Positions 13,962-21,266 of a stretch of DNA of 21,266 nucleotides are shown in pieces. The notes under the pieces were generated by a model. It was not told the origin of the DNA. It searched no databases and saw nothing but the letters and a program-made list of their open reading frames with translations. The stretch is from Chloroflexota bacterium (lineage in GTDB: Bacteria; Chloroflexota; Limnocylindria; Limnocylindrales; CSP1-4), in contig JACQEF010000018.1 of assembly GCA_016200745.1 (NCBI GenBank), positions 1 to 21,266 on the forward strand, in the 5' to 3' direction. A program made the position numbers and the translations under genes. Every line of letters begins with the position of its first letter. Within the stretch, counting starts at the first letter, position 1.

Positions 13962-14324
13962 GGTCAGGCGGCCGCGCCGGTCGCCGGGTGCTCCCCGATT
14001 GCCAGGCCGGCCCGGCGGTTCCCTGCCTGCCTGGCATCCCGGAAGGGGCCGCATGACGAGTGGCGCAAACGCCAGCCGGCAGGAGCAAGGATCCATGCCG
14101 GTGACTGCCCCGGAGATCTGCAGGGCCATCGCCGCTCGCCGCGCCGGCCGACGTGCATTGCCGGGCCAGGACCAGCCTGGCGGACCCCGGCGGTGCGTCA
14201 GTGGACGCGCGACGCCAGCCCGGCCCAGAGACCTCCGGCACGACGATGACAGCGGGCGATGCCACGAATCGGCCGACCGGGACGCGATCGGGTCGCTCGG
14301 CCCCGGCGGCAGGTGACAAAGGTC
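13962..14324. other. Intergenic region without a convincing gene
   Basis: Roughly 360 bases. A stem (TGCCAGGC 14000-14007 with GCCTGGCA 14029-14036) lies about 40 bases after the EAL stop and could end that operon's transcript, but has no T tract. Open frames here have Arg/Pro/Ser-rich composition typical of out-of-frame high-GC DNA. The right end leads into the promoter of the XRE-type gene. Confidence 0.5.
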
Positions 14325-14360
14325 CTTGACACTCGGACGATGTCAAGCTACCTTTACAGC
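14316..14360 (+). promoter_or_regulatory. Dyad promoter of the XRE-type regulator
   Basis: TTGACA at 14326-14331 and TACCTT at 14349-14354 are 17 bases apart. CTTGACA (14325-14331) and TGTCAAG (14341-14347) form a perfect 7-bp inverted repeat. Outside it AAAGGT and ACCTTT repeat the symmetry with a one-base offset. The site probably binds the encoded regulator, covering both promoter elements. Confidence 0.65.
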
Positions 14361-14558
14361 GTGACGAACGAGATGCGCCGGCTCCGCGAGGGGCGCGGCC
14401 TGAGCCAGGGCCAGCTCGCGGAGGCGCTGCGCGTCTCGCGTCAGACCGTCAACGCGATCGAGACGGGACGCTACCTGCCGTCGTTGCCATTGGCCTTCGC
14501 CATCGCGCGCTTCTTCGGTCGCCGCATCGAGGAGATCTTCCATGACGACGTGGTCTAG
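14361..14558 (+). CDS. XRE-family small transcriptional regulator
   Basis: 65 residues from GTG 14361: an N-terminal VTNEMRRLREGRGLSQGQLA and the helix-turn-helix QLAEALRVSRQTVNAIETGR, followed by LPLAFAIARFFGRRIEEIF. This is the compact YozG/Cro-like type usually paired with a small membrane protein. The GTG is 7 bases after a -10 element, so the mRNA is probably leaderless; the in-frame ATG at 14340 lies inside the promoter dyad and ATG 14373 would cut the first helix. The last 17 bases overlap the start of the membrane protein gene. Autoregulation through the upstream dyad is likely. Confidence 0.9.
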   Translation: MTNEMRRLREGRGLSQGQLAEALRVSRQTVNAIETGRYLPSLPLAFAIARFFGRRIEEIFHDDVV

Positions 14559-14928
14559 ATGGTTCGTGCCGGCGGTCGCCTTCGTCCTTGGGGTCCTGAT
14601 CGCGGCGGCGGAAATGGAGCAGGATGCCAGCCCGTGGCAGGCGGCCCTGGCCTTCGCGATCGTCGCCGGCTATGCGCTCACCCTGCGCGCCCTGCAGTCA
14701 AGGTCGGACGTGGCCAGTCTCCTGTCCGGGCTGCCGCCCGACGAACGCTGGTCGTCGATCAACCTGCGGGCGCTCTCGCTCGCGGCCCATGTGATCGCGG
14801 TGGTCCTCGTAGTCGCGTTCCTGGGCGCGCGGTTCAGCGGCGGCGACGCGGACACCTACGCGCGGCTCGGGGCGGTGTTCGCCGTGGCCTATCTCGGCGG
14901 GCTGGTCTGGTATCGCAGCCGCTCCTGA
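14542..14928 (+). CDS. Small four-helix membrane protein
   Basis: 128 residues with four hydrophobic segments at about 8-23 (FVPAVAFVLGVLIAAA), 34-50 (AALAFAIVAGYALTLRA), 78-97 (LSLAAHVIAVVLVVAFLGAR) and 108-123 (LGAVFAVAYLGGLVWY). A soluble loop (residues 52-72, SRSDVASLLSGLPPDERW) lies between helices 2 and 3. It resembles the DUF2178-like membrane partners of small XRE regulators; function is unknown. It overlaps the regulator gene by 17 bases, indicating coupled translation. Confidence 0.85.
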   Translation: MTTWSRWFVPAVAFVLGVLIAAAEMEQDASPWQAALAFAIVAGYALTLRALQSRSDVASLLSGLPPDERWSSINLRALSLAAHVIAVVLVVAFLGARFSGGDADTYARLGAVFAVAYLGGLVWYRSRS

Positions 14929-15031
14929 TCTCGCTCGCCGCGGCGACTGCCCGTCCAGCCGTCGGATTGGGTCCATTCGGCACTCGCCAGCGGCGTCCCC
15001 GCGCCGTTCCATGGCCGTGGAGGAACGAGCC

Positions 15032-15349
15032 ATGACACAGACGCTCGTCAGGGAACCCGAACCGCCCGATGCCACGGTCGCTCGCGGCGAGCCGGAGCTG
15101 TTCGTGGAGCAGGACATGCTCCTCGGCCGGCCACTCGAGGATCGGAGCTTCGAGGCCGTGGAGGCCACCGCCGCGTTCGCCGCCGGCCTCGCGATCGGCA
15201 CGGTCGTGGCCGGCCCGGTCGGCGCCGTCGTGGGCGGGCTGGTCGGCCTGTCCGGCGGTGTCGTCGTCGGCGAGGCGGTCGAACGGGCCGTTGGCCGGGC
15301 CGCGACCACGACCGACGCCGCCGAGCCCGCGCCGACAAACCTGGCCTAG
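15032..15349 (+). CDS. Hypothetical protein with glycine-zipper hydrophobic region
   Basis: 105 residues from ATG 15032; GGAGGAA 6 bases upstream fixes the start (an in-frame ATG at 15011 has no such site). An acidic N-terminus (residues 1-45) precedes a Gly/Ala/Val-rich stretch at about 48-85 (AAFAAGLAIGTVVAGPVGAV, VGGLVGLSGGVVVGEAV) with GxxxG spacing, like membrane-inserting glycine-zipper segments. The C-terminus is Thr/Ala/Pro-rich. No family is recognised with confidence. It stands alone, 103 bases after the membrane protein gene. Confidence 0.7.
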   Translation: MTQTLVREPEPPDATVARGEPELFVEQDMLLGRPLEDRSFEAVEATAAFAAGLAIGTVVAGPVGAVVGGLVGLSGGVVVGEAVERAVGRAATTTDAAEPAPTNLA

Positions 15350-15514
15350 CTGACCCGCCGCGCGATCCGCCCCGCTCCGCTGCTGGCTCGTACGTCGGCG
15401 CGAGGTCCTGCCCCGGGTTCGACACGGACGTGCGACATCCCGGCCGCGTCTCGTTGGGCGGGGTCGGGAGGCCACGAGGCATGCGCGTGGCCGTCGCACG
15501 ATGAGGTCTCGACC

Positions 15515-15888
15515 ATGGACGAACACGCGGTCCGCGAGCACGCCCAGGCCCACCTCGATGCGCTGCTCGCGGGAGACGTGAAGCGCGCCACCGAGTCGTT
15601 CAGCGACGTCCTGCGGCAGAACCTCGGACCGATCATGGCGCAGCTGCCCCTGCCATTGACCGAGGATCCGTCGAGCTGGGCGGTTCGGGCTACGTCGCGG
15701 TCCTGCACCTCGCCGGCGACACGGATGCCCGGTTCCGGACGCGCTGGAAGAACCACGACGGGACGCCCACCATCGTGGAGTTCAGCGACGTCGCCGATGC
15801 AGCCGTGGAGGCGCCGGTGAGGGCGCTGGCACCGAGCCCGGGGCGCACGCCTGACCGCGGTCGCACCCGCCGGGTCCGCGTGACGTAG
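15515..15888 (+). pseudogene. Hypothetical SnoaL/NTF2-like small protein, split by a one-base frameshift
   Basis: The frame from ATG 15515 (GAGG 8 bases before) reads 51 good residues (MDEHAVREHAQAHLDALLAG, DVKRATESFSDVLRQNLGPI, MAQLPLPLTE) and then turns into Arg/Ser/Thr-rich out-of-frame sequence. A second frame takes over with VELGGSGYVAVLHLAGDTDA, RFRTRWKNHDGTPTIVEFSD and runs to TAG at 15886-15888. Adding one base at about 15665 joins the two into 124 residues. An N-terminal helix pair followed by a beta-sheet is reminiscent of NTF2-like proteins, but this is a weak assignment. It is either a recent mutation or an indel error in the sequence. Confidence 0.7.
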
Positions 15889-15933
15889 TCTGGACTGGCC
15901 TCCGGGCACTCCATCGACCCTGCGAGGAGCGCG

Positions 15934-17577
15934 ATGACGATCAGCGAGCGGGCCGGACGACCGGCCGACCCATCGATCCTGGTGGACGTCGCCGGTCTGG
16001 TCGGCGCCTACTACGATCGCCGACCGGATCCCTCTGTCCCCGCCCAGCGGGTGGCCTTCGGCACGTCCGGCCATCGCGGCTCCGCGCTGGAGACGGCGTT
16101 CAACGAGGCCCACATCGTGGCCACGACAGAGGCGATCTGTCGCTACCGGCGGGCCCAGGGGATCGACGGACCGCTGTTCATCGGCCGCGACACCCACGCC
16201 CTCTCCGAACCGGCCTTCCGAAGCGCGCTCGAGGTGATGGGCGCACACGGGCTCGACGTCCGCGTCGATGCGGCCGACGGCTACACCCCGACGCCGGTGA
16301 TCTCGCACGCGATCCTGACCCACAACCGGGGTCTCCGGGACCATCTGGCCGATGGGATCGTGGTCACGCCATCGCACAACCCGCCCGAGGACGGGGGCTT
16401 CAAGTACAACCCGCCCAACGGTGGCCCGGCCGATACCGACGTCACGGGCTGGATCGGCGAGCAGGCGAACGCGCTGCTGGCCACCGCGGTTGAGGACGTC
16501 CGGCGCATCCCGTTCGAACGGGCGCGGGCTGCCGCCAGCCCTCACGACTACCTGGGCACGTACGTCGGCGATCTCGCCGCGGTCATCGACATGGACGCCA
16601 TCCGGACGTCCGGTCTGCGCCTCGGGGTGGACCCGCTCGGCGGCGCGAGCGTCGCCTACTGGCCGGCGATCGCCGAGCGCTACGGGCTCGACCTGACCGT
16701 CACCAACGACCGGGTCGACCCGACGTTCGGGTTCATGACGGTCGACTGGGACGGGCGGATCCGGATGGACCCGTCTTCCCCGTCCGCGATGGCCCGCCTG
16801 GTGGAGCTGCGCGATCGCTTCGACGTCAGCTTCGCGAACGACACCGACGCGGACCGCCATGGCGTGGTCACGCCCGGTGCCGGGCTGCTCAATCCCAACC
16901 ACTTCCTGTCGGCGTCGGTGGCCTACCTGTTCGGCGGCGGCCGCGACTGGCGGCCGGACGTTGCCGTCGGCAAGACGCTGGTCTCGAGCGCGATGCTCGA
17001 TCGGGTCGCGGCCGACCTGGGCCGCCGCCTGCTCGAGGTCCCCGTCGGCTTCAAATGGTTCGTGGCCGGGCTCCTGGACGGGTCGCTCGGGTTCGGCGGC
17101 GAGGAGAGTGCCGGGGCCTCGTTCCTCCGGCGCGACGGCGCCGTCTGGACGACGGACAAGGACGGGATCATCCCGTGCCTGCTCGCGGCCGAGATGACGG
17201 CGCGCACCGGACGCGATCCCGGGCAGGGGTATGCGGCCCTGACCGAGCGGTTCGGTGCGCCGGTCTACCGGCGGATCGACGCACCGGCCACGCCAGCGCA
17301 GAAGGCGGCACTGGCGCGCCTGTCGCCGGGCGAGATCACGACCACGACGCTCGCGGGCGAGCCGCTGACCGCGGTCCTCACGACGGCGCCGGGGAACGGC
17401 GCGCCGATCGGCGGCCTCAAGGTGATGGCCGAGCACGGCTGGTTCGCGGCGCGACCCTCGGGCACGGAGAACGTCTACAAGATCTACGCCGAGAGCTTCA
17501 GCGGCGAGGCCCACCTGGCGCGGCTGATCGATGAGGCCCAGGCCATGGTCGCGACGGCGCTCGAACGGACGGGCTGA
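15934..17577 (+). CDS. pgm: Phosphoglucomutase (alpha-D-glucose-1,6-phosphomutase)
   Basis: 547 residues, the usual length for bacterial Pgm. It interconverts glucose 1-phosphate and glucose 6-phosphate. The phosphoserine loop TPSHNPPEDGGFKYNPPNGG contains Ser147; the Mg2+ loop is NDTDADRHG (D303, D305, D307); the sugar-recognition loop GEESAGASF is at 389-397; and the phosphate-binding loop RPSGTENVYKIYAES is near the C-terminus. The early AFGTSGHRG motif at 41-49 and the extended phosphoserine loop identify the alpha-D-glucose-specific Pgm group rather than PMM/PGM. GAGGAG precedes the ATG. It converges on the GH51 gene 116 bases away and fits a hexose-handling role beside the glycosidases. 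Confidence 0.97.
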   Translation: MTISERAGRPADPSILVDVAGLVGAYYDRRPDPSVPAQRVAFGTSGHRGSALETAFNEAHIVATTEAICRYRRAQGIDGPLFIGRDTHALSEPAFRSALEVMGAHGLDVRVDAADGYTPTPVISHAILTHNRGLRDHLADGIVVTPSHNPPEDGGFKYNPPNGGPADTDVTGWIGEQANALLATAVEDVRRIPFERARAAASPHDYLGTYVGDLAAVIDMDAIRTSGLRLGVDPLGGASVAYWPAIAERYGLDLTVTNDRVDPTFGFMTVDWDGRIRMDPSSPSAMARLVELRDRFDVSFANDTDADRHGVVTPGAGLLNPNHFLSASVAYLFGGGRDWRPDVAVGKTLVSSAMLDRVAADLGRRLLEVPVGFKWFVAGLLDGSLGFGGEESAGASFLRRDGAVWTTDKDGIIPCLLAAEMTARTGRDPGQGYAALTERFGAPVYRRIDAPATPAQKAALARLSPGEITTTTLAGEPLTAVLTTAPGNGAPIGGLKVMAEHGWFAARPSGTENVYKIYAESFSGEAHLARLIDEAQAMVATALERTG

Positions 17578-17693
17578 CCGGGCGGCGGTTCGCTGGCCCC
17601 GGTGGCGCGCCGCCAGGCGCCTGGATTCGCTGGCTCGGCGCGTTGCGGTGAACGGCGCGGTCCACGGACCACACGACGTGGGTCAGCCCTCCG

Positions 17694-18914
17694 TCAACGC
17701 GACGGATGACGCGGCGCCGGACAGGCGGATGACTCGAGTGCCAGGGCCGTCCCGAGACCGAATCTCGCGACGTCCGCGAACACGTGGAACGACGTCTGTC
17801 GCCAGGCCGGCCCGCCGTCGATCGTCCGGATCGCCGGGATGACATTGACCAGCTGGGCCAGACAGGCGATCCGGACCCGATCGGCGTGCCGGAGCAGGGC
17901 GATCAGGAGGCCGCCGACGGCCAGAGCATCCGCCACGTCCTGCTCGTCCTCGGCGAGCGCCGGCGCCCGGCGGAACGAGACCTTTTGGTCGCGCGCCTCA
18001 CGGGGAAGGTGCTCGGCGAGGTGCCAGACATTCCATTCGTCGACGGACAGGCCGACCCGCCGGCTGCTCCCCCTTCGCCCGGCGACGGCGTCGGCAATCG
18101 CGGCCACCCGCTCGATCGTTCGTTCCAGGTCGAGCGAGCAGGCCATGAAGTCGTCGATGGTGCCGTATGCCGCGGGGTCGTAGTAGGCGTGGAGCGAGAC
18201 GAAGTCGGTCACGTCCCAGGCGATGTCCAGGACGGTCTCCTCCCAGCTGCCGAACGTGGGCATGGCCGACCCCGAGCTGCCACAGGCGACCAGCTCGATC
18301 GACGGGTCGACCAGGCGCATCGCCCTGCCCGCCTCGAGTGCGCGCCGGCCGTAGTCCTCGGCCGTCGTGTGGCCGATCTGCCACGGCCCGTCCATCTCGT
18401 TGCCCAGGCACCAGACCCCGACGCCGTATGGCGCGGCATGCCCGTTGGACGCCCGCCAGTCGGAGAAGCGCGTCCCCGTGGCCGCGTTGCAGTACTCGAC
18501 CAGGTTCCGGGCCTCGATGGCGCCCCGCGTGCCCAGGTTCACGGCGAGCATCGGCGCGACGCCGGCCAGCCTGGTCCAGGCCAGGAAGTCGTCGGTTCCG
18601 ACGGTGTTCGGCTCGATCGACCGCCACGCCCGGTCCTGGCGCGCGGGTCGGTCCCATCGCGGCCCGACGCCGTCCTCCCAGTCGTACCCGGACACGAAGT
18701 TGCCGCCCGGATAGCGCACGATCGTGACGCCGAGCTCGCGGGTCAGGGCCAGGACGTCACGCCGCCATCCGTCGCGGTCGGCCGCGGGGTGGTCCGGCTC
18801 GTAGAGGCCGCCGTAGATCGCGCGGCCCATGTGCTCCACGAACGACCCGAAGATCCGCTCGTCGACCTCGCCGATCACGGCGGCCGGGTCGATCGTGACC
18901 CGGACGTCAGCCAA
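17694..18914 (-). CDS. GH51 alpha-L-arabinofuranosidase, C-terminally truncated
   Basis: 406 residues, starting at TTG 18914, which overlaps the GH3 stop by 8 bases. The family 51 catalytic barrel is clear: IFGSFVEHMGRAIYGGLYEP near the N-terminus, RYPGGNFVSGYDWEDGVGP (67-85), acid/base Glu173 in WCLGNEMDGPW, SLHAYY, and nucleophile Glu293 in LSVDEWNVWH. It releases arabinofuranosyl side chains from arabinan or arabinoxylan fragments; no signal peptide suggests intracellular action. GH51 enzymes are about 500 residues. After AWRQTSFHVFADVARFGLG the sequence ends in ALESSACPAPRHPSR, so most of the C-terminal beta-sandwich is missing. Activity or stability may therefore be impaired. Confidence 0.92.
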   Translation of the reverse strand: MADVRVTIDPAAVIGEVDERIFGSFVEHMGRAIYGGLYEPDHPAADRDGWRRDVLALTRELGVTIVRYPGGNFVSGYDWEDGVGPRWDRPARQDRAWRSIEPNTVGTDDFLAWTRLAGVAPMLAVNLGTRGAIEARNLVEYCNAATGTRFSDWRASNGHAAPYGVGVWCLGNEMDGPWQIGHTTAEDYGRRALEAGRAMRLVDPSIELVACGSSGSAMPTFGSWEETVLDIAWDVTDFVSLHAYYDPAAYGTIDDFMACSLDLERTIERVAAIADAVAGRRGSSRRVGLSVDEWNVWHLAEHLPREARDQKVSFRRAPALAEDEQDVADALAVGGLLIALLRHADRVRIACLAQLVNVIPAIRTIDGGPAWRQTSFHVFADVARFGLGTALALESSACPAPRHPSR

Positions 18915-21266
18915 GCGCGGTCTCGGTCAGGTAGCGGTGCCGCTCCATGAGCTGGACCGTCGGGCCTACCAGCTCGAACTGGCCCGCGAGGGACAGGTCA
19001 TCGGACGAGGTCCCGACGAAGACCTTGATCGTGCCGGGCTCCACCACGCGCCGGTAGTCGGCGCCGACATAGGCGAACTGCTCGGCGGACAGGCGGAACG
19101 AGACGCGCCGACACTCACCGGGCGCGAGGCTGACCCGCCGGAACCCGCGCAACTCGAGGACGGGCCGGGCGACCGTCGCCTCGGGGTCGCGGACGTAGAG
19201 CTTGAGGACCTCGTCGCCCTGACGATCGCCGGTGTTGGCCACCTCGGCGGTCACGGTGACCTCGCCACCCGCGGTGGGGATCTCGGGTCGATCCAGCCGG
19301 AGGTCCGACAGCTCGAACGTGGTGTACGAGCGACCGAACCCGAACGGCCACAGCGGTGAGGCCGACCCGTCGACGTAGTCGCCCTTGGGGTTCGATCGCC
19401 CGCCCGTCGGGTGGTGACGATAGGAGACCGGCACCTGGCCGACCTGCCGCGGGACGGAGATCGGCAGCTTGCCGCCGGGATTCTCGTCACCGACGATGGC
19501 CGCGACGATGGCCTCGGGACCCGCCTCCCCGGGTACCCACGCGAGCAGGACCGCCGCGCAGTGACGGGCCGCCCACTCGATCGCGAGCGGCCGCCCGCTG
19601 ACGACCACGAGGACGACCGGCGTGCCGGTCGCGACGACGGCCTCGAGCAGCTCCTGCTGACGGCCCATGAACCCGAGCTCCATCCGGTCCCGGAACTCGC
19701 CGGTCGTCGAGTTGTCGGTCAGCCCGGACCGTTCGCCGAGCACCACGATCGCGACATCGGAGGTCCGGGCCAGCTCGACGGCCTCGGCGATCTCCGCGTC
19801 CGTGCCGTCGTGGATGCCGGTGCCCCGGGCGTGCTGGACGTCCGCGCCCGGCAGGCGGGCGTCGATCGCGTCGAGGATCGTGCGGCGCCCGGCGAGCTCG
19901 TCGGCCGGCACGATCTCGTCGGTCAGCGGAAAGCCGAACGCGTTGCCGTTGTGGCGCATCTCCAGCAGCGTCTCGATGTGCAGCAGGTGGGCGTAGTCCC
20001 CCAGCAGCTCGCGGGCGCTCGCCGCGATCGGACCGATCACCGCCACGCTCGCGACGTCGGGCCGGAGGGGCAGGACACCGTCGTTCTCGAGCAGCACGAG
20101 GGACCGGGTTGCCAGCTCGCGTGCGACCAGCGCCTCTTCCTGGGCGAGCGCGGCCATCAGCTCGGCCGACGGCGGCTCCACGTACGGCTGCTCGAACAGG
20201 CCGAGCCGGAACTTCATGCGCAGTGCCCGCTCGACCGTGGCGTCGATCAGCGCCTCGTCGACCAGCCCGTCAGCCAGGGCTCGCAGCAGCGGCTCGCCGT
20301 AGACCACGGTCCCCGGCAGTTCGGCGTCGACCCCCGCCCGGAGCCCGACCGCTGCGGCGACGGCCGCATCGGTGGTGAGCTTGTGCTGCGTCGACAGCAT
20401 CTGGAGCCCGACGTAGTCTGAGGAGACGATTCCGTCGAACCCCCACTCGTCGCGAAGGATGCCGGTCAGGAGCTCGCGCGAGGCATGGCACGGCACGCCG
20501 TCGACGTCGCAGTAGGCCGGCATGATGCTGGCGACCCCGGCCTGGCGGACGGCGGCCTCGAACGGGAAGAGTTGCTCGTCGCGCATCTCGCGCGGGCCCA
20601 GGTGGACGGGTGCCTGGTTGAGGCCCCCCTCCGCGAGCCCGTGCCCGACCATGTGCTTGGCCGTCGCGATCACGCCATCCGACAGCTGTTCGCCCTGGAT
20701 GCCCGCGATGTAGGCACACCCGAGCGCGGCGGCCAGGTACGGATCCTCGCCGTACGTCTCCTCGATGCGGCCCCAGCGAGGGTCGCGCGTCACGTCCAGG
20801 ACGGGCGCGAGCGACTGGCGAGCGCCGGTCGCGAGCATCCGCCGGCGCAGGGTCGCCGCCATCCGTTCGACCAGCCCGGGATCCCAGGCCGCGGCCGAGC
20901 CGATCGACTGCTGGAAGCACGGCGCGTCGCGAGAGACCAGGCCGTGGAGCGATTCCTCGTGGATGATCGCCGGGATGCCGAGGCGGGTCTCCTCCACGAG
21001 GAACCGCTGGACCTCGTTCGCCAGGGCGGCGACGTCGCAGGCACCCAGGTTCGTCGCGCCGGCGAGACGAGTGATCTGGCCGATTCCGTTGCCGACCAGG
21101 CGCCGGGCGTTGTCCCGGTTCAGGGTCCCGATGCCGACGATCTCGAACGACCAGATCGAGCCGAGCTGGGCGACCTTCTCCTCGATCGTCATCCGAGCCA
21201 GCAGGTCGGCGACGCGCTGGTCCAGCGGCAACGTCGCGTCGCGATAGGGTGCCTGAATGGTCGTCA
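18907..21266 (-). CDS. GH3 beta-glycosidase (beta-glucosidase/beta-xylosidase)
   Basis: At least 774 residues. The GH3 barrel contains RLGIPAIIHEESLHGL, APVLDVTRDPRWGRIEETYG, ATAKHMVGHG and the nucleophile motif GFDGIVSSDYVG (Asp272, counted from TTG 21231). The GH3 C-terminal alpha/beta domain (about 370-600) includes AIVVLGERSGLTDN, where the acid/base Glu normally lies nearby, and a fibronectin-III-like domain (about 650-740) follows. No signal peptide is seen. The frame continues upstream of TTG 21231 as TTIQAPYRDAT to the window edge, where the visible bases are TG of a preceding NTG codon. The native start is probably that codon, one base outside. It is coupled to the GH51 gene, consistent with hemicellulose oligosaccharide use. 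Confidence 0.95.
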   Translation of the reverse strand, partial: TTIQAPYRDATLPLDQRVADLLARMTIEEKVAQLGSIWSFEIVGIGTLNRDNARRLVGNGIGQITRLAGATNLGACDVAALANEVQRFLVEETRLGIPAIIHEESLHGLVSRDAPCFQQSIGSAAAWDPGLVERMAATLRRRMLATGARQSLAPVLDVTRDPRWGRIEETYGEDPYLAAALGCAYIAGIQGEQLSDGVIATAKHMVGHGLAEGGLNQAPVHLGPREMRDEQLFPFEAAVRQAGVASIMPAYCDVDGVPCHASRELLTGILRDEWGFDGIVSSDYVGLQMLSTQHKLTTDAAVAAAVGLRAGVDAELPGTVVYGEPLLRALADGLVDEALIDATVERALRMKFRLGLFEQPYVEPPSAELMAALAQEEALVARELATRSLVLLENDGVLPLRPDVASVAVIGPIAASARELLGDYAHLLHIETLLEMRHNGNAFGFPLTDEIVPADELAGRRTILDAIDARLPGADVQHARGTGIHDGTDAEIAEAVELARTSDVAIVVLGERSGLTDNSTTGEFRDRMELGFMGRQQELLEAVVATGTPVVLVVVSGRPLAIEWAARHCAAVLLAWVPGEAGPEAIVAAIVGDENPGGKLPISVPRQVGQVPVSYRHHPTGGRSNPKGDYVDGSASPLWPFGFGRSYTTFELSDLRLDRPEIPTAGGEVTVTAEVANTGDRQGDEVLKLYVRDPEATVARPVLELRGFRRVSLAPGECRRVSFRLSAEQFAYVGADYRRVVEPGTIKVFVGTSSDDLSLAGQFELVGPTVQLMERHRYLTETALG

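Noticed and set aside
14053..14316. Possible short plus-strand gene starting ATG 14053
   Set aside because: Sequence turns Arg/Pro/Gly-rich, has no family resemblance and sits upstream of a clear promoter.
15346..17514. 722-codon open frame on the minus strand opposite pgm
   Set aside because: Arg/Asp/Gly/Val-rich without any domain and entirely antisense to a clear phosphoglucomutase; long antisense frames are expected in high-GC genes.
17578..17693. GC-rich inverted segments between pgm and GH51 as a bidirectional terminator
   Set aside because: The best arms (GGCGGCG/CGCCGCC) are short, with a long loop and no T tract on either strand.
17784..18950. 388-codon plus-strand frame opposite GH51
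   Set aside because: Antisense to an enzyme with intact catalytic motifs; low-information sequence.
19411..20421. 336-codon plus-strand frame opposite GH3
   Set aside because: Shadow of the GH3 gene, Arg/Asp/Gln-rich and without domains.

Overview
The window is high-GC chromosomal DNA from a bacterium. Evidence for the lineage is indirect: strong GC bias with long antisense open frames, GTG/TTG starts, many 1-8 nt gene overlaps, apparently leaderless promoters, and lineage-typical families (Rcp-type regulators with PAS/EAL proteins, SHOCT-tailed ion channel, GH3/GH51 enzymes). A soil or sediment Chloroflexota (Limnocylindria-like) or a deep actinobacterial relative fits best; this is inference. 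No IS element, CRISPR array, prophage gene or rRNA was seen.

Layout. 1-862: the 3' part of an unknown coiled-coil plus aromatic-rich protein. 863-2200: gene-poor ground with one weak minus-strand ORF and the C-terminal remnant of an FGGY sugar kinase, then a tRNA-Gly(CCC) with its own promoter. 2426-4540 (minus): a tightly packed operon of a secreted thermonuclease-like lipoprotein, a voltage-gated K+ channel with a SHOCT tail, and an Ig-like lipoprotein that carries a one-base frameshift. 4739-5265 (minus): two small unknown genes joined by an ATGA overlap. 5392-6228 (minus): YegP-like and YidB-like proteins. 6598-7926: a divergent MarR locus with two palindromic operators, controlling an ABM-like protein and a VOC protein, closed by a hairpin terminator. 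7956-8913 (minus): an AraC-type regulator and a second VOC protein.

9187-13961 (plus) is a signalling operon: PAS-PAS histidine kinase, single-domain Rcp-like response regulator, and a REC-REC-PAS-PAS-GAF-EAL protein with a complete EAL active-site set. It should link a phosphorelay to c-di-GMP breakdown. 14361-14928 is an XRE-type regulator overlapping a small membrane protein, behind an inverted-repeat promoter. 15032-15349 encodes a glycine-rich membrane-inserting protein; 15515-15888 is a second gene broken by a single missing base.

15934-21266 is carbohydrate metabolism: phosphoglucomutase (plus) converging on a minus-strand GH3 glycosidase to GH51 arabinofuranosidase pair, consistent with hemicellulose side-chain and backbone oligosaccharide use. 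The GH51 lacks its usual C-terminal domain.

No clearly new defence or mobile system was found. The items most worth a second look are the MarR double operator, the dyad promoter at 14311-14361, the three related receiver domains with a degenerate third member, the nuclease/channel/lipoprotein operon, and two genes each restored by a single base.
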